Assembly (NCBI RefSeq): GCF_003814515.1
Contig: NZ_RKQJ01000001.1
Location: 310,001-374,000 of the forward strand
DNA from: Salinicoccus roseus
GTDB lineage: Bacteria; Bacillota; Bacilli; Staphylococcales; Salinicoccaceae
Length of the DNA: 64,000 nt
Direction of reading: 5' to 3'
In this document: positions 51,018 through 59,532 of the stretch, in pieces
Numbering within the stretch: the first letter of the stretch is position 1
Layout of the letters: each line of letters begins with the position of its first letter
Made by a program: the position numbers and the translations under genes
The notes under the pieces: model-generated
Databases searched by the model: none
What the model was told of the DNA's origin: nothing
The model's input: only the letters and a program-made list of their open reading frames with translations

Positions 51018-52112
51018 CTACCTCCTGTTCAGGGTCGTCACTTCATTGAGTGAGAAAGTGCTTCTGACGCGCATCATGCTGTCGATGCGTTCTTCTGCAA
51101 GACGGTCTGCCGCGACAGTCGGTGTTACACCGTCACGCTTGGCGATGGAGAATATCTTATCCATCTGGTTGTATATCTCCTTAACCTTGCTTTTCGCGCG
51201 CTCTGCATTATATCCCTGCAGTTCGTCTGCGACGTTGATGACCCCGCCACAGTTCACTACATAGTCGGGCGCGTAGACGATGCCGAGTTCCTCAAGCTGG
51301 CTGCCATGCTTGTCGCTGTCCAGAAGCTGGTTGTTGGCGCTGCCGCATACAGCCTTCACTTTAAGTTCTGGAATCGTGTCGTCGTTCAGGATGCCGCCGA
51401 GTGCGCATGGTGCAAAGATGTCCGCCTCGACAGAATAGATGTCTTCAATGCCTACCGCTTCAGCACCGAAGTCATTTACCGCCCGTTCCACGGAATCATC
51501 ATTGATGTCCGTGACGATCAGTTTGGCCCCTTCTTCATGCAGATGTCTGCAGAGGTTGTAAGACACGTTGCCGACGCCTTGGACGGCAATCGTCCTGCCT
51601 TCGAGTGAATCATCACCAAACGCTTCCTTAGCCGTCCGCTTCATTGCCATGTATACACCATATGCGGTCATCGGACTTGGATTCCCGCCGGATCCGTATG
51701 ACTCGCTGATGCCGCATACATATGGCGTTTCCTGATAGATCGTGTCCATGTCATTGACCGTAGTGCCCACATCTTCAGCGGTGATGTACCGGCCACCGAG
51801 ACTGTTCACATATCTGCCCAGCGCCCTGAAGAAGGCCTCGGATTTGTCCTTCTCGGCATCTCCGATGACGACCGTCTTGCCGCCCCCAAGGTTGAGTCCG
51901 GCAGCCGCGTTCTTGTAGGTCATGCCCTTGGCAAGGCGAAGTACATCCTCTATCGCCTCTTCCTCCGTGTCATATTTCCACATTCTGCATCCGCCGAGTG
52001 CCGGACCGAGGGTAGTGTCATGTATGCATATGATCGCTTTCAGTCCACTTGTTTCATCGTGGCAGAAAATCAGCTGTTCGTAGTCGTATTGCTCCATCTT
52101 TTCAAATATCAT
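51018..52112 (-). CDS. bcd: Leucine/branched-chain amino acid dehydrogenase
   Basis: NAD-dependent oxidative deamination of leucine, valine and isoleucine to the 2-oxo acids used by the bkd complex. The Glu/Leu/Phe/Val dehydrogenase signature [22 protein letters not shown] is at about residues 63-85 with the catalytic Lys, and the coenzyme site is [21 protein letters not shown] near 178. The 364-residue length fits leucine dehydrogenase. A phenylalanine or valine dehydrogenase cannot be excluded from sequence, but the cluster favours branched-chain amino acids. GGAG stands 9 bases before the ATG. Confidence 0.93.
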   Translation of the reverse strand: MIFEKMEQYDYEQLIFCHDETSGLKAIICIHDTTLGPALGGCRMWKYDTEEEAIEDVLRLAKGMTYKNAAAGLNLGGGKTVVIGDAEKDKSEAFFRALGRYVNSLGGRYITAEDVGTTVNDMDTIYQETPYVCGISESYGSGGNPSPMTAYGVYMAMKRTAKEAFGDDSLEGRTIAVQGVGNVSYNLCRHLHEEGAKLIVTDINDDSVERAVNDFGAEAVGIEDIYSVEADIFAPCALGGILNDDTIPELKVKAVCGSANNQLLDSDKHGSQLEELGIVYAPDYVVNCGGVINVADELQGYNAERAKSKVKEIYNQMDKIFSIAKRDGVTPTVAADRLAEERIDSMMRVRSTFSLNEVTTLNRR

Positions 52113-52131
52113 TCATTATCACTCCAGTAAT

Positions 52132-53031
52132 TTATTTGGAAATCATCATTGCCAGGTTTATGGAATTATATCTGTCTTCGGCACTGTCCGCCCTTGAAGT
52201 CAGCACGATGGGCATCTTGGCACCGGTGATGACGGAAGCGACTCTCGCCCCCGCAGAGTAGACCAGGGATTTATATAGGATATTGCCCGACTCTATATTC
52301 GGCGCAATCAGTATATCCACGTCCCCTGCCACCTCCGAGGCCGACCCTTTATGGCGGGCCGCATCTTCAGAAATCGCTACGTCAAATTGCAGTGGTCCCT
52401 CTATTGTACTATCAAACCCAAAGTTTTTGGCACCTGAATGTGCAAGCAATTCTGCATCGGTGGTCGATGGCATCTTATCGGTAACTTTGTCCACTGCCGA
52501 CAGAAGGGCCACTTTGGGCCTTTTGACACCAAGCCGATGCGCGCATTCAAGTGCATTATCGATGATCTTTCCCTTCTGGTCGAGCGTCGGGGCAATGTTC
52601 ATGCCTGCGTCACTCAGGAGGACGGCCTTGTGATAGTTGGGCATGTCGAACAGTGCGACGTGGCTAAGGAGACGTGTATGTATCAGTCCATATTCCTTTT
52701 TTAACACTTCCTTCATTAAAATGGAAGTTGGAACCAGGCCTTTCATGAGTATGTTGGCCTCCCCCGATACAACAAGCTCCAGGGCGCGCACTGCTGCTTC
52801 CTGGTCGCCCGCCGCATGATGTATTGTAATCGCATGGCCGAGCATATGGCCGGCACCCAATGAGTGAAGCATGGATTCAAGTGAACTCTGGTCATCCACC
52901 AGATGGCAGACCGCCCCTTTTTCTTCAATTATGCGTATAAGGGGCTTCAGCACTTCAGGGTCTGCCGCCCTGCATACTGAAAGCGCTGTCATTTTATTTT
53001 TATCCCCTATGAAAATTTCATCGAACTTCAT
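52132..53031 (-). CDS. ptb: Phosphate butyryltransferase
   Basis: Swaps CoA for phosphate on butyryl or branched acyl groups. About 299 residues of the phosphotransacetylase superfamily: GLVPTSILMKEVLKKEYGL near residue 90, LLSDAGMNIAPTLDQKGKII around 135 and the phosphate/CoA region SEVAGDVDILIAPNIESGNI near 240. I take the ATG at 53031, after GGGGAGG; the frame opens at 53064. First gene of the ptb-bcd-buk-lpdV-bkdAA-bkdAB-bkdB cluster. The activator bkdR found upstream of ptb in B. subtilis is absent. Confidence 0.93.
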   Translation of the reverse strand: MKFDEIFIGDKNKMTALSVCRAADPEVLKPLIRIIEEKGAVCHLVDDQSSLESMLHSLGAGHMLGHAITIHHAAGDQEAAVRALELVVSGEANILMKGLVPTSILMKEVLKKEYGLIHTRLLSHVALFDMPNYHKAVLLSDAGMNIAPTLDQKGKIIDNALECAHRLGVKRPKVALLSAVDKVTDKMPSTTDAELLAHSGAKNFGFDSTIEGPLQFDVAISEDAARHKGSASEVAGDVDILIAPNIESGNILYKSLVYSAGARVASVITGAKMPIVLTSRADSAEDRYNSINLAMMISK

Positions 53032-53055
53032 GTTCCTACCTCCCCTGCAATTTTT

Positions 53056-53084
53056 ATTATACATATCCGCATGTGAATTTGCAG
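53056..53084 (-). promoter_or_regulatory. Candidate promoter of the ptb-bkd cluster
   Basis: Minus strand CTGCAA (53079-53084), 17 bases, TATAAT (53056-53061), 24 bases before the ptb ATG. The -35 box is weak (3/6). I see no GG/GC pair typical of a sigma-54 promoter here. Confidence 0.4.
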
Positions 53085-53192
53085 GATTTTAGATAAACAT
53101 GGAATGTTCTGAAGATTCATATAAAATCATTTGTTTTATTACTCATCTCCCATGGGTTATAATGATCCTATACAAATAATCAGGGTGATTCT

Positions 53193-53474
53193 ATGCAGAA
53201 GGTGATTGCGCTCGTCATACTTGTCGTACCGGTATTTCTGGCAGGTCTGGGCATCAAATATATGAGGGACAGTGTTTTCGGCATCGTCAATGATCCATTC
53301 ACGCTTACAGTCGTACAGTTCATCGTCGGACTTGTTCTGACGGTGGCCGGGGTATGGTTCATCGGCGGCTATATACTGCACCGCGAACAGCGTCAGAAAA
53401 GGGTTCAGGAACGTTTCCTGGAGAGGTCGAGACAATTGAAGGATGAAGAAAAAAGAGAAAGAGACGAATTGTAG
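53193..53474 (+). CDS. yqzF: DUF2627 membrane protein, YqzF-like
   Basis: A 93-residue protein with two helices (about 3-21 and 37-62) and a charged C-terminal tail (HREQRQKRVQERFLERSRQL). Opening MQKVIALVILVVPVFLAGLG and the position beside ptb match the DUF2627 family (B. subtilis YqzF). Function unknown. A TATAAT lies 39-44 bases upstream without a clear -35. Its last codons are part of a 20-bp hairpin shared with recN. Confidence 0.8.
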   Translation: MQKVIALVILVVPVFLAGLGIKYMRDSVFGIVNDPFTLTVVQFIVGLVLTVAGVWFIGGYILHREQRQKRVQERFLERSRQLKDEEKRERDEL

Positions 53475-53496
53475 ATCAATTCGTCTCTTTCTCTTT
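53452..53496. terminator. 20-bp perfect hairpin holding the stop codons of yqzF and recN
   Basis: AAAGAGAAAGAGACGAATTG and its exact complement are separated by five bases. The TAG of the plus-strand gene and the TGA of recN both fall in or at the loop. AT-rich stem, so it works as a terminator in both directions. Confidence 0.85.
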
Positions 53497-55149
53497 GGCT
53501 GCTATCAACGTTTTTGCATTCTCCAGTGCTGCATCGGTGATGTCCGAGCCGCTCAGCATCCTGGCAATCTCGTAGACATGGTCGTCCGCATCAAGATATT
53601 TGGCGCTTGATGCCGTCCGCTGATCCATGGTCTCCTTTGATACATACAGGTGGTGGTCCGCGAGTGCGGCCGCCTGCGGCAGATGCGAGATTGAAATGAC
53701 CTGGCGCGTCCTTGAGAGGATCTGCATCTTCTCGGCCATGCGGGTGGCGACGAATCCACTGACGCCGGTATCTATTTCATCAAGGATCAGCATGCTCTGT
53801 GCATCGAACTCTGTAAAGATTGTCCGAAGCGCAAGCATCACCCTTGCGATTTCACCGCCTGAGGCGATGCGGTTCATCGCTTTGAGCGGCTCTCCTGCAT
53901 TGGTGGAGATGAGGAACTCGACACCAGAGAACCCGCGTGAATCGAAGGTCGCCTCCCTGACGCTGATTTCAAAGTCCGCTTCAGGCATATCCAGGTCCTG
54001 CAGCTCCTTCTTGATCCTGTTTTCAAGGAAGTGCTTCTGTTCGATCCTGTAGTCATGCAGTTCCTTGGCATGCTTTTCCATCTGCTTCAACATCTTATCC
54101 TTTTTCTTTTCAAGGGCATCGAATGACTGTGCGATGTTCTCAAGCTGTTCGATGTCGTCTGCCAGTGCGCGCCTGTAGTCGATCAGTTCGTCCAACGTCT
54201 TGTTGTACTTGCGCTTCAGCGAGTTGAGGCTGGAGAGGCGCGCCTGTTTCGCATTGAGGCTCTCCTCGTCGTAGTCCAGGGTGGAAAGGTCACTCCCCAC
54301 CCTGCTGTCGAGTTCATTCAGCAGATGATAGGCTTCAAGCACCGTATCACTGAATTCCCTATAGCTTTCATCATAGTTGGCCAGTGTTTCAATATGGCCG
54401 TGGATGTCATACAGAAGGGCCTGTGGTGCATATTCGGAACTGAGCTGGGAATGTATGAGGGAAAGTGTATTATTGATCTTTTCGAAATTATCGAGGTAGC
54501 TTATCTCCTCTTCGAGCCGTTCCTCTTCCCCCTCTTCGAGCTCCATCGCGGTGAGTTCCTCGTACTGGTGCTGATACATCTGGAGCTGCTGTACCCTGTT
54601 CTTATCCTTATATTCAAGTTCACTGATCCTGGCTTCAAGGGCTTTGAAGCGCTCGAAGCTGTCCCTGTACCTGCCGAAGGCCTCCCTGTCGGCCACATCG
54701 ATATAGCGGTCGAGATACCGTATGTGCATGCTGTGCTCGAGTGCTTCGGACTGGGAGGACTGGGAATGGATGCTGACGACTTCATTCATGATGTCCTTGA
54801 GGGCCCCGAGGGTGATCATGTGGGAATTTATCTTGATGATGCTTTTGCGGTTCTGCATGACTTCCCTTCTGACGATATAGAGTTCGTCCTCTTCTATGTC
54901 ATTCTTCGCCAGCAGGTCCTGCATCTTCTCAGATTCAGGAAAATCGAAGACACCCTCAATGACTGCACCTTCGGTTTCGTGACGGATGTCCTCTACCGAT
55001 GCACGTTTGCCATAGAGGTATCTGATCGCTTCGATGATCATCGATTTCCCGGCACCGGATTCCCCGGAGATGACGGTGAGCCCGCTGTCGAAATCAAGTT
55101 CAATATCCTTGAGCACTGCCAGGTTCTTAATCTTTAGACGTATGAGCAA
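53476..55149 (-). CDS. recN: DNA repair protein RecN
   Basis: SMC-like ATPase that acts early in double-strand-break repair. Walker A is SGESGAGKSMIIEAIRYLYG at about residues 27-46. The middle (about 150-380) is coiled coil rich in Glu, Leu and Lys. The ABC signature and Walker B are ASGGEIARVMLALRTIF and MLILDEIDTGVSG around 430-475. Start: the frame opens at GTG 55158, but GGAG then stands 8 bases from a TTG at 55149, giving the usual family N-terminus (LIRLKIKNLAVL); I choose TTG. Located behind argR, as in Bacillus, with 15 bases between. Confidence 0.94.
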   Translation of the reverse strand: MLIRLKIKNLAVLKDIELDFDSGLTVISGESGAGKSMIIEAIRYLYGKRASVEDIRHETEGAVIEGVFDFPESEKMQDLLAKNDIEEDELYIVRREVMQNRKSIIKINSHMITLGALKDIMNEVVSIHSQSSQSEALEHSMHIRYLDRYIDVADREAFGRYRDSFERFKALEARISELEYKDKNRVQQLQMYQHQYEELTAMELEEGEEERLEEEISYLDNFEKINNTLSLIHSQLSSEYAPQALLYDIHGHIETLANYDESYREFSDTVLEAYHLLNELDSRVGSDLSTLDYDEESLNAKQARLSSLNSLKRKYNKTLDELIDYRRALADDIEQLENIAQSFDALEKKKDKMLKQMEKHAKELHDYRIEQKHFLENRIKKELQDLDMPEADFEISVREATFDSRGFSGVEFLISTNAGEPLKAMNRIASGGEIARVMLALRTIFTEFDAQSMLILDEIDTGVSGFVATRMAEKMQILSRTRQVISISHLPQAAALADHHLYVSKETMDQRTASSAKYLDADDHVYEIARMLSGSDITDAALENAKTLIAAKEKETN

Positions 55150-55164
55150 ATTAAACACTCCAAT

Positions 55165-55617
55165 TTAGATCAAATTGAATATCCGATCCCTGATTTCCTT
55201 CTGTGCTTCCTCGTTCCTGCATATCATGAGACATGTGTCGTCACCACATATCGTGCCGACGACCTCCTCCCATTCGAGCTGATCGATGATGGCCCCGATC
55301 GACTGGGCATTTCCGGGCAGCGTCTTCAACACCAGCAGGTTTTCTGTATAATCCAGTTTTACGAAGCTGTCCATGAGATACCTGCCCAGCTTTTCGAGAG
55401 GATGGAACTTGCGGTCTTTAGGCATGCTGTAGATGTAGGCGCCGCTCGGAGTCGGCACCTTGATGAGCTGGAGTTCCTTGATATCCCGGGAGACTGTGGC
55501 CTGGGTGACATTGAAGTTGTATTCATTCAGCCGTTCCACCAGATCCTCCTGCGTCTCCACCTTGCTGTTGGTGATGATTTCCCTGATCTTTATCTGTCGA
55601 ATTGATTTATTAGACAT
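55165..55617 (-). CDS. argR: Arginine repressor ArgR/AhrC
   Basis: Hexameric arginine-sensing transcription factor. The N-terminal winged helix (residues 1-70) has [21 protein letters not shown] and [15 protein letters not shown]. The C-terminal domain has [35 protein letters not shown], where GDDT is part of the arginine pocket. Length 150 is standard. An ARG-box-like sequence lies 26 bases before the ATG, so self-control is likely. It sits between tlyA and recN as in Bacillus. Confidence 0.95.
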   Translation of the reverse strand: MSNKSIRQIKIREIITNSKVETQEDLVERLNEYNFNVTQATVSRDIKELQLIKVPTPSGAYIYSMPKDRKFHPLEKLGRYLMDSFVKLDYTENLLVLKTLPGNAQSIGAIIDQLEWEEVVGTICGDDTCLMICRNEEAQKEIRDRIFNLI

Positions 55618-55642
55618 GGTTGTCCTCCTCGCGTACCCCTTT

Positions 55643-55656
55643 TGTATATTTATACA
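55643..55656. promoter_or_regulatory. ARG-box-like operator before argR
   Basis: TGTATATTTATACA, with TGnAT and ATnCA half-sites separated by four A/T bases, matches the TGAATwwwwATTCA pattern of arginine repressor sites at 12 of 14 positions. It lies 26 bases upstream of the argR start codon. Confidence 0.6.
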
Positions 55657-55687
55657 TATAATATCACAAAATGGATTTGGATGACAT

Positions 55688-55729
55688 AAAAAAGGACATC
55701 AGCCATAAACACTATGCTGAATGTCCTCT
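55688..55729 (-). terminator. Terminator at the end of tlyA
   Basis: The minus strand has GGACATTCAGC, a loop, GCTGATGTCC and then TTTTTT. The first arm covers the last codons of tlyA. One mismatch in the stem. Confidence 0.8.
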
Positions 55730-56490
55730 TCTTCTATGGTTGATGCTTCCCCCTCGCCATGCCTCAAGTAGAACAGATACTCGATGTTCCCTTTGGTTCC
55801 GGTGATCGGGGATCGGGCGAGCCCTTCCGCTGAAAGCCCGAGGGACCCGCATTCTGCGAGTACACGCCGTATTACATTCTCATGCGTTTCCTTTGATGTG
55901 ATGATGCCGCTGTCCTCCCTTTCTTCAAGGTAGGATTCAAACTGGGGCTTGATGAGCGCAACGATCACATACTCATGTCTGAACAAATGAATGATATGGC
56001 GCAATATCGGAATGATGGATGTGAACGACACATCTATTGTGAATACATCCGGCTTCAGGTTGAATTGGGGAGCCTCAGTATCCTTGAAGTTCGTCTGTTC
56101 CATGACGGTTACACGATCGTCGGTACGAAGCCTGTAGTCGAGCTGGTTGGTGCCGACATCGACTGCATAAACATGTACAGCACCTTTTTGCAGGGCACAG
56201 TCCGTAAAACCGCCAGTGGAACTGCCGATATCGGTGACAACCTTCCCGGACAGCTCCATACCGAAGGATTTTACGGCATGGTCAAGCTTGATGCCGCCCC
56301 TCGACACGTATGGTTTGATGTTCTTGAATCGTATATCCGCCTTATTGACGTCGATGATTTCGGATGGCTTGTAGACTGGCTGATTGTTGTTGAGCACCTT
56401 TCCCGCCATGATGATCCGCCTGACTTCCTCCAGGGTGCCCAGATTGAAGTGCTCATGGAGATGGTCATCAATTCTTGATTTCTTTTTCAT
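55699..56490 (-). CDS. tlyA: TlyA family rRNA methyltransferase
   Basis: Predicted 2'-O-methyltransferase for ribosomal RNA (older name hemolysin A). The N-terminal S4 domain spans residues 3-60 ([20 protein letters not shown]). The RrmJ-type SAM site is [21 protein letters not shown] around residue 80 and [14 protein letters not shown]. The frame opens at 56577, inside dxs; the ATG at 56490 has GGAG 7 bases upstream. The overlap with dxs is 23 bases. dxs-tlyA-argR-recN order is that of B. subtilis (yqxC). Confidence 0.92.
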   Translation of the reverse strand: MKKKSRIDDHLHEHFNLGTLEEVRRIIMAGKVLNNNQPVYKPSEIIDVNKADIRFKNIKPYVSRGGIKLDHAVKSFGMELSGKVVTDIGSSTGGFTDCALQKGAVHVYAVDVGTNQLDYRLRTDDRVTVMEQTNFKDTEAPQFNLKPDVFTIDVSFTSIIPILRHIIHLFRHEYVIVALIKPQFESYLEEREDSGIITSKETHENVIRRVLAECGSLGLSAEGLARSPITGTKGNIEYLFYLRHGEGEASTIEEEDIQHSVYG

Positions 56491-58360
56491 TTTCCAGCTC
56501 CAGGAGGGTTTTGGACTGAAGGATGATATTATCTGTAGTGATGCCGATATCCTCCAGAAGCTTATTGACATCCCCATGCTCTACATATTCATTATCGATG
56601 CCGATCCGCCTGATTCCATTCTTGAATCCATGGTCGGCCATGAAGGCAGCGATCATACTGCCGAGCCCCCCATTCAGCATGGTCTCCTCGACTGTGAGGA
56701 CCGGTTTCCCTGCATACCCGATGGATTGGAGCATCTCCTCATCCATCGGCTTGATGAACCGGGCATTGATGACGCCGGCATTGATGCCCGCCTCCTTGAG
56801 TGCCACTGCTGCATCTATCGCAAGGTCCAATGTCGGACCGAAGGAGATGATGGAAAGGTCGTCCCCTTCCATGACCGTCTCCCAGCTGCCATATTCGAGA
56901 GGTTCACGTGGTGCAGGCGCTTCGATGCCTTTGATGTTGCCGCGGGGATACCTGAGTGCGACAGGTCCTTCGTGCTCGAAGGCGAGGTCGATCATCTGTT
57001 CCGCTTCAATCTCATCCTTCGGCATCATCAGTGTCATGTTCGGCAGTGGGGAGATGAAACTGATGTCGAAGACACCCTGGTGGGTCTCACCATCAGCGCC
57101 GACAAGTCCACTGCGGTCGATGCCGAGGAAGACGTTCAGGTTCTGACGGTCGACATCATGCAGCAGCTGGTCGTATCCGCGCTGCAGGAATGTGGAATAG
57201 ATCGCAAGGTACGGGCGCATGCCGCTTGCAGCGAGGCCGCCCGACATGGTGACTGCATGCTGTTCGGCAATGCCGACATCAAAGAAGCGTTCAGGCAGTT
57301 CATTCTGGAACTTGATCAGCTTGCTGCCGACAGGCATCGCGGGTGTCAATGCAACGATCCGCTCATCCTTTTTGGCACGCTCAAGGACGGTGTTGGACAT
57401 GAATTCACTCCATGAAGGTGTGGACTTGCTGCCCAGCACCTCACCCGTGTCTATCTTGTATGGCCCGAGGCCGTGCCACTTGCCGAGTTTGTCGTCTTCG
57501 GCAGGATGATATCCCTTGCCCTTCTTGGTGATGACATGGATGACCACGGGACCCTTATAGTCCTTGGAAATGTTTATCGCATTGGACAGCTCCGCAAAGT
57601 CATGGCCGTCCACCGGCCCGATATACTTGATGCCGAGCTCTTCGAAGAACACGCCGTCGACGACGAGGTACTTCATGCTGTCCTTTATCCTGTCCGCCAT
57701 GTCCCTGAGCCTCGACCCCACCTGGGGCAGACGGTTCAGGAAATCTTCTATATCATGCTTGACCCTGTTGTACTGCGTGTTCGTGCGCATCCTGCCGAGC
57801 ATGTTGTGCATCGCCCCGACGTTCGGCGCTATGCTCATCTCATTGTCATTCAGGATGATGGTCATGTTCGTCCTGTCAGATCCGATGTGGTTGAGTGCTT
57901 CAAGGGCCATGCCCCCTGTCAGTGCACCGTCACCGATTACGGGAATGACATGGTGGTCCTCCCCTTTTATATCACGCGCTTTTGCGATGCCCATGGCTGC
58001 CGATAGGCTGGTGGATGAATGACCCGCTTCCCAGACGTCATGGTCGGATTCGCGCATCTTCGGAAAGCCGCACAATCCCTTGTATTGTCTGAGCGTTTCA
58101 AACTCACTGATCCGGCCGGTGAGAATCTTATGAATATAAGCCTGATGACCCACATCGAAAATCAGCCGGTCATCTGGCGAATCGAAATGCTTATGCAGGG
58201 CAATCGTCAGTTCCACCACACCGAGGTTGGCCCCTATATGGCCGCCTGTCCTCGAGCATGACTGGATCAGAAATTCCCTTACATCCTGTGCCAGTATTTT
58301 TAGTTCCTCATCATTCTTCTGTTTCAGGAATGATGGGTCTTTTATACTATATAGATTCAT
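56468..58360 (-). CDS. dxs: 1-deoxy-D-xylulose-5-phosphate synthase
   Basis: First step of the MEP (non-mevalonate) isoprenoid pathway, joining pyruvate and glyceraldehyde 3-phosphate with TPP. The TPP site is [20 protein letters not shown] around residue 148, after [13 protein letters not shown] with a catalytic His; [17 protein letters not shown] and the transketolase-like [15 protein letters not shown] are further conserved blocks. Length 630 is typical. The ATG at 58360 follows AAAGGTGG; the reading from 58438 runs through the promoter region. Its presence means the organism has at least this MEP gene, unlike S. aureus, which uses mevalonate. Confidence 0.96.
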   Translation of the reverse strand: MNLYSIKDPSFLKQKNDEELKILAQDVREFLIQSCSRTGGHIGANLGVVELTIALHKHFDSPDDRLIFDVGHQAYIHKILTGRISEFETLRQYKGLCGFPKMRESDHDVWEAGHSSTSLSAAMGIAKARDIKGEDHHVIPVIGDGALTGGMALEALNHIGSDRTNMTIILNDNEMSIAPNVGAMHNMLGRMRTNTQYNRVKHDIEDFLNRLPQVGSRLRDMADRIKDSMKYLVVDGVFFEELGIKYIGPVDGHDFAELSNAINISKDYKGPVVIHVITKKGKGYHPAEDDKLGKWHGLGPYKIDTGEVLGSKSTPSWSEFMSNTVLERAKKDERIVALTPAMPVGSKLIKFQNELPERFFDVGIAEQHAVTMSGGLAASGMRPYLAIYSTFLQRGYDQLLHDVDRQNLNVFLGIDRSGLVGADGETHQGVFDISFISPLPNMTLMMPKDEIEAEQMIDLAFEHEGPVALRYPRGNIKGIEAPAPREPLEYGSWETVMEGDDLSIISFGPTLDLAIDAAVALKEAGINAGVINARFIKPMDEEMLQSIGYAGKPVLTVEETMLNGGLGSMIAAFMADHGFKNGIRRIGIDNEYVEHGDVNKLLEDIGITTDNIILQSKTLLELENEKEIKN

Positions 58361-58391
58361 ATAGCAACCACCTTTAAATTTGCTAATGCCA

Positions 58392-58400
58392 ATTATACCA
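58392..58400 (-). promoter_or_regulatory. Extended -10 promoter of dxs
   Basis: Minus strand TGGTATAAT, 31 bases before the dxs ATG and just after the ispA terminator. Confidence 0.55.
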
Positions 58401-58413
58401 CTTTTATCAACAG

Positions 58414-58456
58414 GTAAAAAATAAAAATGATAATTCATGGAATATGAATTATCATT
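58414..58456 (-). terminator. Terminator at the end of ispA
   Basis: AATGATAATTCAT / ATGAATTATCATT, a 13-bp perfect stem with a five-base loop, followed on the minus strand by TTTATTTTTT. It includes the ispA stop codon. Confidence 0.88.
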
Positions 58457-59330
58457 GGTCTCTCACTGCAAACATCTGCAGCACATTATGAAGTTCTTCT
58501 GTATTGATGTTTTCAGACAGGCGGTCGAGCAGTCCGGCGGCTTCATCCGTAAGGGCGGCAAGCTCCCTGTGGGCGCCTTCCAGCCCATAGGTGCTGACGT
58601 ATGTCATCTTGTTTTTGCGTTCATCACTGCCTGCCTCCTTGCCCGTAACTGCCATGTCCCCCTCGACATCAAGTATGTCATCCCTGATCTGGAAGAGGAT
58701 ACCCAGTTTTTCGGCAAACGCGATGAGCCGCCCGCTGGTTTCCGGCGGCGCGTCTGCAATGATGCAGGCACACTCCACCGGAAGGACGATCAGCTGGCCG
58801 GTCTTGTACTGATGGATGTGTTCAAGCTCGGAGAAGCTGATTTCCTTCCCTTCAGCTTCCATATCGAGCATCTGTCCACCGATCATGCCATTGAAGCCGG
58901 CTTTTGATGCAATGCGGCTGATGATGGAAATGCGCTTGTCCGCTGAAAGCGATTCATCTGATGATACGATGCTGAAGCTCTCTGTCAGCAGGGTATCCCC
59001 CGCCAGGATGGCTGCCGCCTCACCGAACACCTTATGGTTCGTCGGCTTCCCCCGCCTATAGTCGTCATCGTCCATGGCAGGAAGATCATCATGGATGAGC
59101 GAATAGGTATGGATCATCTCGATGGCTGCCGCAGCATCGGCACCTTTCATCGGATCCTCCCCAAGCGCCTCAAGTGTGGCAAATAGGAGGTACGGACGGA
59201 ATCTTTTCCCGCCAGCCTTTATCGAATAGCTGCTCGCGACACGGATCGTGTCCGATACATGATTCTCTCCGAGGTGTGCCAGAATGCGGGATTCGGTTGC
59301 TTCAAGGTATGCCTGCATATCTCTATTCAT
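58452..59330 (-). CDS. ispA: Farnesyl diphosphate synthase
   Basis: Condenses isopentenyl diphosphate with allylic primers to give farnesyl diphosphate, which HepS/HepT extend for menaquinone and UppS for cell wall lipid. The first aspartate-rich motif is [20 protein letters not shown] around residue 80, and the second is [13 protein letters not shown] near 217. [18 protein letters not shown] precedes them. Length 292 is usual. The start overlaps the end of xseB by 8 bases. Terminated by a strong hairpin before dxs. Confidence 0.95.
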   Translation of the reverse strand: MNRDMQAYLEATESRILAHLGENHVSDTIRVASSYSIKAGGKRFRPYLLFATLEALGEDPMKGADAAAAIEMIHTYSLIHDDLPAMDDDDYRRGKPTNHKVFGEAAAILAGDTLLTESFSIVSSDESLSADKRISIISRIASKAGFNGMIGGQMLDMEAEGKEISFSELEHIHQYKTGQLIVLPVECACIIADAPPETSGRLIAFAEKLGILFQIRDDILDVEGDMAVTGKEAGSDERKNKMTYVSTYGLEGAHRELAALTDEAAGLLDRLSENINTEELHNVLQMFAVRDQ

Positions 59331-59532
59331 CCTCTGCTCCCTTACGGTTCAAGGTTTCGACTTTCAGCTCGGCATCTTTCAATATCTTCTCGCACTCCGC
59401 AGTCAGTTCGACGCCTTTCTGATAAAGCTTGAGGGATTCTTCGAGTGAAACCTCATCTTCATCGAGCTGCTTGACGATCTGCTCCAGGTGCTTCATCTTC
59501 TCTTCAAACGTTTCACTTTTGGTTTCTGTCAT
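59323..59532 (-). CDS. xseB: Exodeoxyribonuclease VII small subunit
   Basis: Short coiled-coil subunit, 69 residues, which binds XseA to make exonuclease VII. The sequence SETFEEKMKHLEQIVKQLDE, then a second helix (SLEESLKLYQKGVELTAECE), is the family's helical hairpin. It overlaps xseA by 20 bases at its start and ispA at its end, as in many Firmicutes. Confidence 0.94.
   Translation of the reverse strand: MTETKSETFEEKMKHLEQIVKQLDEDEVSLEESLKLYQKGVELTAECEKILKDAELKVETLNRKGAEDE

Noticed and set aside
53097-53109. AACAT/ATGTT inverted repeat upstream of yqzF, considered as an SOS (LexA) box
   Set aside because: LexA sites in Firmicutes need GAAC and GTTC four bases apart; here the spacing is seven and the neighbour recN is transcribed from the argR side.
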